The translations under genes and the position numbers were made by a program. From contig NZ_PHNT01000018.1 of assembly GCF_002834145.1 (NCBI RefSeq), positions 1-60,457 on the forward strand: a stretch of DNA of 60,457 nt, in the 5' to 3' direction. Positions 56,442-60,457 of the stretch are shown here, in pieces (positions within the stretch are counted from its first letter, which is position 1; every line of letters starts with the position of its first letter). The DNA is from Roseovarius salinarum. GTDB taxonomy: Bacteria > Pseudomonadota > Alphaproteobacteria > Rhodobacterales > Rhodobacteraceae. The notes under the pieces are model-generated. The model had not been told where the DNA came from. It did not search any database and was given only the letters and a program-made list of their open reading frames with translations.

Positions 56442-58220
56442 TCAGAGCGGCCAGATGAACGGGATGAGTGCGCTGGCCAGCATCCCCACCGTCAGGTTGA
56501 GCGGGATGCCCACCCGCATGAAATCGGTGAACTTGTAGCCACCCGGGCCGTAGACCAGCGTGTTGGTCTGGTAGCCGATGGGCGTCGCGAAGCTGGCGCT
56601 GGCGGCCACCATCACCGCCACCACCAGCGGCCGCGCATCGATTCCCATCGCATCGGCCAGCCCGATGGCAATGGGCGTGACCACCACGGCGACCGCGTTG
56701 TTGCTGACCAGCTCGGTCAGCACGCTGGTCAGCAGGTAGACCGCCCAGACGACAAGGGCACCGGGCAAGACGGAAAGCAACGGCGCGACGGCGCCGACGA
56801 TCAGGTCGACGGCACCGGAAGCTTCCAGTGCCGCGCCCACGGCCAGCATGGCGAAGATCAGCGCCAGCAACCGCCCCTCGATGAAGGAAAACGCCTCGTC
56901 GGCGTCGATGCAGCGCGACAGCAGCACCACGGCCACCGCGATCACGGCAAGCGCCAGGATGGGCGCCACCCCCAGCGCGGCCAGGGTCACGATGCCCCCC
57001 AGCGCGGCGATGGCAAGCGGCGCGTGCCCCCGGCGGAAGGCGCGCGCCGAGGGATGGGAGACGTCCACCAGCTCCATCTCGCGGGCCAGGCGCTTGATGT
57101 CCTCCGGCGCCCCCTCCAGCAGCAGCGTGTCGCCCACCTTGACCACCAGGTCGTCGAGCTGCCGGCCGATGTTCTGGTTGCGCCTGTGGACGGCCAGCGG
57201 ATAGACGCCGTAGCGCCGCCGCAGCCGCAAAGCCCCGAGCGAGCGCCCCACCATCCGGCAGCCGGGGGTGATCAGCGCCTCCACGGTGGTCGTCTCCACC
57301 GCCGACACCTGGTCCACGCGCTTGAGGCTCTTGTTGCGCTGCAGGCTGAGAAGCTCGGTCATCTGTGTGCGCAGCACCACGCGGTCGCCCACCTGCAGCG
57401 TCACCCCTTCGAGATTGCGCCGCAGCGAGGTGTCGCCCCGGATCACGTCGACCAGGCGCACGCCCTCGCGCTTGAACAGCTGCACCCCCGTGACCTCGCG
57501 GCCGATCAGGTTGGATTCGGGCGGGATCACGGCCTCGGTGAAGAACTTCATGCGCGAGCGGTCCGACAGCATGTCGGCCATGCTCTCGCGGTCGGGCAGC
57601 AGCAGCGGGCTGATGAACCGCAGGTACAGCGCCCCCCAGATCACGAGCGCCACGGCCAGGGGCGTGATCTCGAAGATCGTGAATGGGTCCAGCCCGTGCG
57701 TGCGCGCGACCCCGTCGACCAGCAGGTTGGTCGAGGTGCCGATCAGCGTCAGCGTCCCGCCGAGGATCGCGGCATAGCTCAGCGGGATCAGCAACCTTGA
57801 CGCCGTCAGGCCCAGCGTGCGCGCCAGCTGCACGAAGACCGGGATCATGACGACCACCATCGGCGTGTTGTTCATGAAGGCCGAGCCCAGCACGACCAGG
57901 GTCATCAGCATGGCGATGGCAAGCTTGGGGCGCACCTGCGCGTGCCGGTCGGCCATCGTCGTGAACATGTCCAGCGCGCCGGTGCGCACCAGCGCGCCCA
58001 TTATGATGAACAGCGCCGCGATGGTCCACGGCGCCGGGTTGGACAACATGTCGAGCGCGGCGTCGTAGGGCAGCACCCCCAGCGCCAGCAGCACCGCCGC
58101 GCCCGCGATCGCCACCACCTCGGTGGGGTAGACCTCGCGCACGAACAGCGCGAACATCGCGCCCACGACAAGCAGCGTGGCCACCGCCTCGGTCGTCTGG
58201 GACAAGTCTAGAAACTGCAT
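56442..58220 (-). CDS. SLC13/DASS-family permease with TrkA-C domains (second)
   Basis: This 592-residue paralogue has the same plan: membrane half, two TrkA-C domains (about residues 210-370) and membrane half. The loops are NNTPMVVVMIPVF, LIGTSTNLLVDG, SNNAVAVVVTPIA and PIGYQTNTLVYGPGGYKF. It is closest in layout to SLC13/CitT-like and SdcS-type carriers; the substrate is unknown. The DMT-type gene starts the upstream unit 14 bases away, so it may be cotranscribed. Confidence 0.88.
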   Translation of the reverse strand: MQFLDLSQTTEAVATLLVVGAMFALFVREVYPTEVVAIAGAAVLLALGVLPYDAALDMLSNPAPWTIAALFIIMGALVRTGALDMFTTMADRHAQVRPKLAIAMLMTLVVLGSAFMNNTPMVVVMIPVFVQLARTLGLTASRLLIPLSYAAILGGTLTLIGTSTNLLVDGVARTHGLDPFTIFEITPLAVALVIWGALYLRFISPLLLPDRESMADMLSDRSRMKFFTEAVIPPESNLIGREVTGVQLFKREGVRLVDVIRGDTSLRRNLEGVTLQVGDRVVLRTQMTELLSLQRNKSLKRVDQVSAVETTTVEALITPGCRMVGRSLGALRLRRRYGVYPLAVHRRNQNIGRQLDDLVVKVGDTLLLEGAPEDIKRLAREMELVDVSHPSARAFRRGHAPLAIAALGGIVTLAALGVAPILALAVIAVAVVLLSRCIDADEAFSFIEGRLLALIFAMLAVGAALEASGAVDLIVGAVAPLLSVLPGALVVWAVYLLTSVLTELVSNNAVAVVVTPIAIGLADAMGIDARPLVVAVMVAASASFATPIGYQTNTLVYGPGGYKFTDFMRVGIPLNLTVGMLASALIPFIWPL

Positions 58221-58233
58221 CGGCCCGCCTGCC

Positions 58234-59163
58234 CTAGCCCGGTTCCCGCGGACTGTTCCCGATCACGCCGTCCGGGGCAAGCCCATTGCGCCGCCGTGGC
58301 TGCACGAGGAAGATGCCCGCCAGCATCAGCGCCATCGCCGCCCAGACGAACGGCGAATACCGCTCGCCCAGCAGGGTGATCGACCAGATCACGCCGAAGG
58401 CGGTGACCAGGTAGGCGCCCTGCGCCGCGAACACCGACCCGGCCTGCCCCACCAGCCAGACATAGCCGGCGTAAACGACCGCGTGGATCACGGACAGCCC
58501 CAGCAGCGCGGCCTTCGCGCCGTCCCACTGCCCCAGCGGGCTGATCCACTGCCCCGTTGCCAGCGCGAGCGGCAGCGCCAGCGCAAGCCCGACGACGGAG
58601 GCACCGGTCAGTACCTGGACGGGGTCCAGCCCGCGCGTGCCCCAGCGCGCCACCACGTTGCCCTCCACGGCATAGAAAAAGGGCGCGACCAGCGCCAGCG
58701 GGATGACGGCGGCCATGCCCGGATCCGGCAGGCCGGCCTCGGGGCCGACGATCACGATCACGCCGGCCAGTCCGCAGGCCAGCCCCAGCAGCCGCAGCGC
58801 GCGGAACCGGTCGATGCCAAGCGCCAGCGCCATGGGAAAGGCGAACATCGGCACGGTCGAGATCAGGATCGTGACCACGCCCGCCGGCAGACGCGCGGTC
58901 GCGGCGTACGAGGCCGAATTGGGGATCACCGCGCCCGTCAGCCCGATCACAAGGTAAAGCGCCAGCGCACCACGGCCCCACGGCAGGTGCTTGCCGCGCG
59001 CCCGCGTCAGCGCACCCAGCACCAGCGCGGTGACCGCCACCTGCCAGGTGATCATGCCGAAATGGGCGTGTCCGGCGCCGGTGACGATCTTGGCCAGCGG
59101 CGTGGTCAGCCCCCAGCCCGCCCCGATCAGCAGAAGAACGGCCATCAGCGCCGCCGGCGGCAT
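58234..59163 (-). CDS. EamA-type (DMT) membrane transporter
   Basis: The 309-residue inner-membrane protein has ten hydrophobic segments in two EamA repeats (PPAALMAVLLLIGAGWGLTT opening the first; a second starting near AAVIPLALVAPFFYAVEGN). Such transporters usually export amino acids or other metabolites. The start overlaps the YmdB-type stop by one base (TGATG). It is followed by the SLC13-type gene. Confidence 0.85.
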   Translation of the reverse strand: MPPAALMAVLLLIGAGWGLTTPLAKIVTGAGHAHFGMITWQVAVTALVLGALTRARGKHLPWGRGALALYLVIGLTGAVIPNSASYAATARLPAGVVTILISTVPMFAFPMALALGIDRFRALRLLGLACGLAGVIVIVGPEAGLPDPGMAAVIPLALVAPFFYAVEGNVVARWGTRGLDPVQVLTGASVVGLALALPLALATGQWISPLGQWDGAKAALLGLSVIHAVVYAGYVWLVGQAGSVFAAQGAYLVTAFGVIWSITLLGERYSPFVWAAMALMLAGIFLVQPRRRNGLAPDGVIGNSPREPG

Positions 59164-59975
59164 CAGGGCGCGGCCTGTTCCAGCCGCCCGCCCTGGCGGA
59201 TCATGCGGATCGCGGTCGCCCGCCCGGTGCGGTCGTCGGTGTCCACAACCACGCCCGACAGCGTCACCTCGCCCATCGCGGGGGTGAACCGGGCCTTGCC
59301 CATGCCGGTGACGAAGCGGCGCAGCGGCTCGGCCTTGTCCATGCCGATCACGCTGTCGTAGTCGCCGCACATGCCCGCATCGGTCAGGTAGCCCGTGCCG
59401 CCGGGCAGGATCTGCGAGTCGGCGGTCGGCACATGGGTGTGCGTGCCCACGACAAGGCTCGCCCGGCCGTCGCAGAAGTGGCCCATGCCCATCTTCTCGC
59501 TCGTGGCCTCGCAGTGCATCTCGACGATCGACGCCTGCACCGCCCCGCCAAGGGGGTGCGTGCGCAGCACGCCGTCCATGGCCGAGAACGGGTCGGAGAA
59601 GGGACGTTTCATGAAGACCTGCCCCAGCGCCTGCGCGACCAGCACCCTGCGCCCGCGCGCGTCCGAGAACACGCGGTGCCCGCGCCCCGGCGCAGCCTTG
59701 GCGTAGTTGGCCGGGCACAGCACGCGCGGTTCGCCCTCGATGAACTGCAGCATGTCCTTCTGGTCGAAGGCATGATCGCCCAGCGTCACGCAATCGGCGC
59801 CGGCATCCAGCAGCAGCCTGGCGTGATCGCCGCTCAGCCCCATCCCGCCGGTGGCGTTCTCGCCGTTGACCACGACGAAATCGAGGCGCCAGTCGGCGCG
59901 CAGGCGCGGCAGCGCCTCGGCCACCGCGCGGCGGCCGGCACGGCCGACCACGTCTCCGAGAAACATCAATCGCAT
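59163..59975 (-). CDS. YmdB-family metallophosphoesterase
   Basis: The 270-residue cytoplasmic phosphodiesterase has the metal-binding motifs in order: FLGDVVG (Asp), NGENATGG (Asn), GDHAFDQ (Asp/His), HCEATSEK (His) and GTHTHVPTAD (His pair). YmdB-type enzymes hydrolyse 2',3'-cyclic nucleotides and affect RNA-related gene control. The start at 59975 leads directly into the first motif. It is translationally coupled to the DMT gene. Confidence 0.9.
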   Translation of the reverse strand: MRLMFLGDVVGRAGRRAVAEALPRLRADWRLDFVVVNGENATGGMGLSGDHARLLLDAGADCVTLGDHAFDQKDMLQFIEGEPRVLCPANYAKAAPGRGHRVFSDARGRRVLVAQALGQVFMKRPFSDPFSAMDGVLRTHPLGGAVQASIVEMHCEATSEKMGMGHFCDGRASLVVGTHTHVPTADSQILPGGTGYLTDAGMCGDYDSVIGMDKAEPLRRFVTGMGKARFTPAMGEVTLSGVVVDTDDRTGRATAIRMIRQGGRLEQAAP

Positions 59976-60032
59976 GGCCCCGGTGTTAGGCGGCGCGGCG
60001 GCCGAGGGCAAGCGCGGAAGCCGCGCCGCAGG

Positions 60033-60457
60033 CTATTCCGCGGGGGCGGCGTGCGCGGCCGCGGGGCGCAGCCGCCCGGCGCCGGCGGCACTGAGCAGCA
60101 CCAGCGCGGCCGCGGTGCCCAGGCACAGCGGCAGCCCGCCCAGCTGGTAGGTCGCCCCCGACAGGACGGTGCCGAGCAGGCGCCCGCCCGCGTTGGCCAT
60201 GTAGTAGAAGCCCACGTCCATCGTCACGCGCGCCTCCTGCGTGAAAGCCAGGATCAGGTAGGAGTGCAGCGACGAGTTCACCGCGAAGATCGCCCCGAAC
60301 GCCAGCAGCCCGGCGATCAGCGTCACGGTCAGCCATGGCGCGGGCTGGCCCGCCAGCACGGCCGCGCCGGCCAGCGCGGCCGGCACGACGAACAGCGCCA
60401 GCGCCCAGCCCCGCGCCGCGGCGACCAGTTCGGCCTCGGGCCGGCGGGCCGCGCGCA
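60033..60457 (-). CDS. MFS transporter, C-terminal part (cut by window edge)
   Basis: About 141 codons of the C-terminal portion are visible, with at least three hydrophobic segments. The loop VGFYYMANAGGRLLGTVLSG resembles the ArsJ organoarsenical-efflux subgroup of MFS, but the N-terminal half is outside the window and the neighbours are not arsenic genes. The frame stays open to the right edge. Confidence 0.75.
   Translation of the reverse strand, partial: RAARRPEAELVAAARGWALALFVVPAALAGAAVLAGQPAPWLTVTLIAGLLAFGAIFAVNSSLHSYLILAFTQEARVTMDVGFYYMANAGGRLLGTVLSGATYQLGGLPLCLGTAAALVLLSAAGAGRLRPAAAHAAPAE

Overview
The window looks like chromosomal DNA of a Rhodobacterales-type alphaproteobacterium. 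The evidence is high GC with strong G/C third positions, the overlapping hisS-hisZ-hisG order, a DUF1489 gene, an adenosylcobalamin-dependent ribonucleotide reductase, a rhizobial/rhodobacterial-type glycerol ABC transporter, and an intergenic repeat (core CATCTTGCCCGAAATACTCC) of a kind I associate with this order. No phage, CRISPR array or rRNA was seen. There is one tRNA (Gln, TTG).

Layout. 1-3.1 kb is accessory: an IS3-family end enters from the left edge (1-143), followed by about 1.1 kb without convincing genes and then three small orphan genes closed by a strong terminator. 3.1-10.1 kb is housekeeping: nrdJ, a DUF1489 protein, an outer-membrane barrel protein, and hisS-hisZ-hisG. 10.3-14.8 kb holds a seven-haem cytochrome/TPR protein and a SulP transporter with a tandem universal stress protein. 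15.0-23.7 kb mixes tRNA-Gln, secreted SH3-type proteins (one with two beta/gamma-crystallin-like repeats), a 2-hydroxyacid dehydrogenase, gamma-glutamyltransferase, a cytochrome c, and an overlapping set of aldo/keto reductase, FAD oxidoreductase and DUF938 methyltransferase genes. 23.8-25.0 kb is a gene graveyard: a TetR-type regulator broken by a 10-bp tandem duplication, and an N-terminal fragment of a homocysteine S-methyltransferase. 25.0-29.8 kb is a BMP-type (nucleoside-like) ABC importer. 30.0-33.5 kb is dnaE.

33.6-40.8 kb is the most interesting catabolic module. An RpiR-type regulator sits head to head with a class III aminotransferase and a BKACE-family beta-keto acid cleavage enzyme. 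On the regulator side lie a TAXI binding protein, a fused TRAP permease and a universal stress protein. I infer import of an unknown amino compound, transamination to a beta-keto acid, and cleavage with acetyl-CoA.

40.8-53.5 kb is a glycerol regulon: glpR divergent from glpD-glpS-glpT-glpP-glpQ-glpU-glpV-glpK, then an iron-ADH-like gene and gap. Together they would import glycerol, phosphorylate it, oxidise it to dihydroxyacetone phosphate and feed glycolysis/gluconeogenesis. The two transporter ATPases are degenerate in complementary places, which predicts one working and one non-working ATP site.

53.6-60.5 kb holds a YebC-type regulator, two convergent SLC13-type permeases with TrkA-C domains, a DMT exporter, a YmdB-type phosphodiesterase, and an MFS transporter cut by the right edge. 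All function calls rest on motifs recognised by eye; no database search was run.
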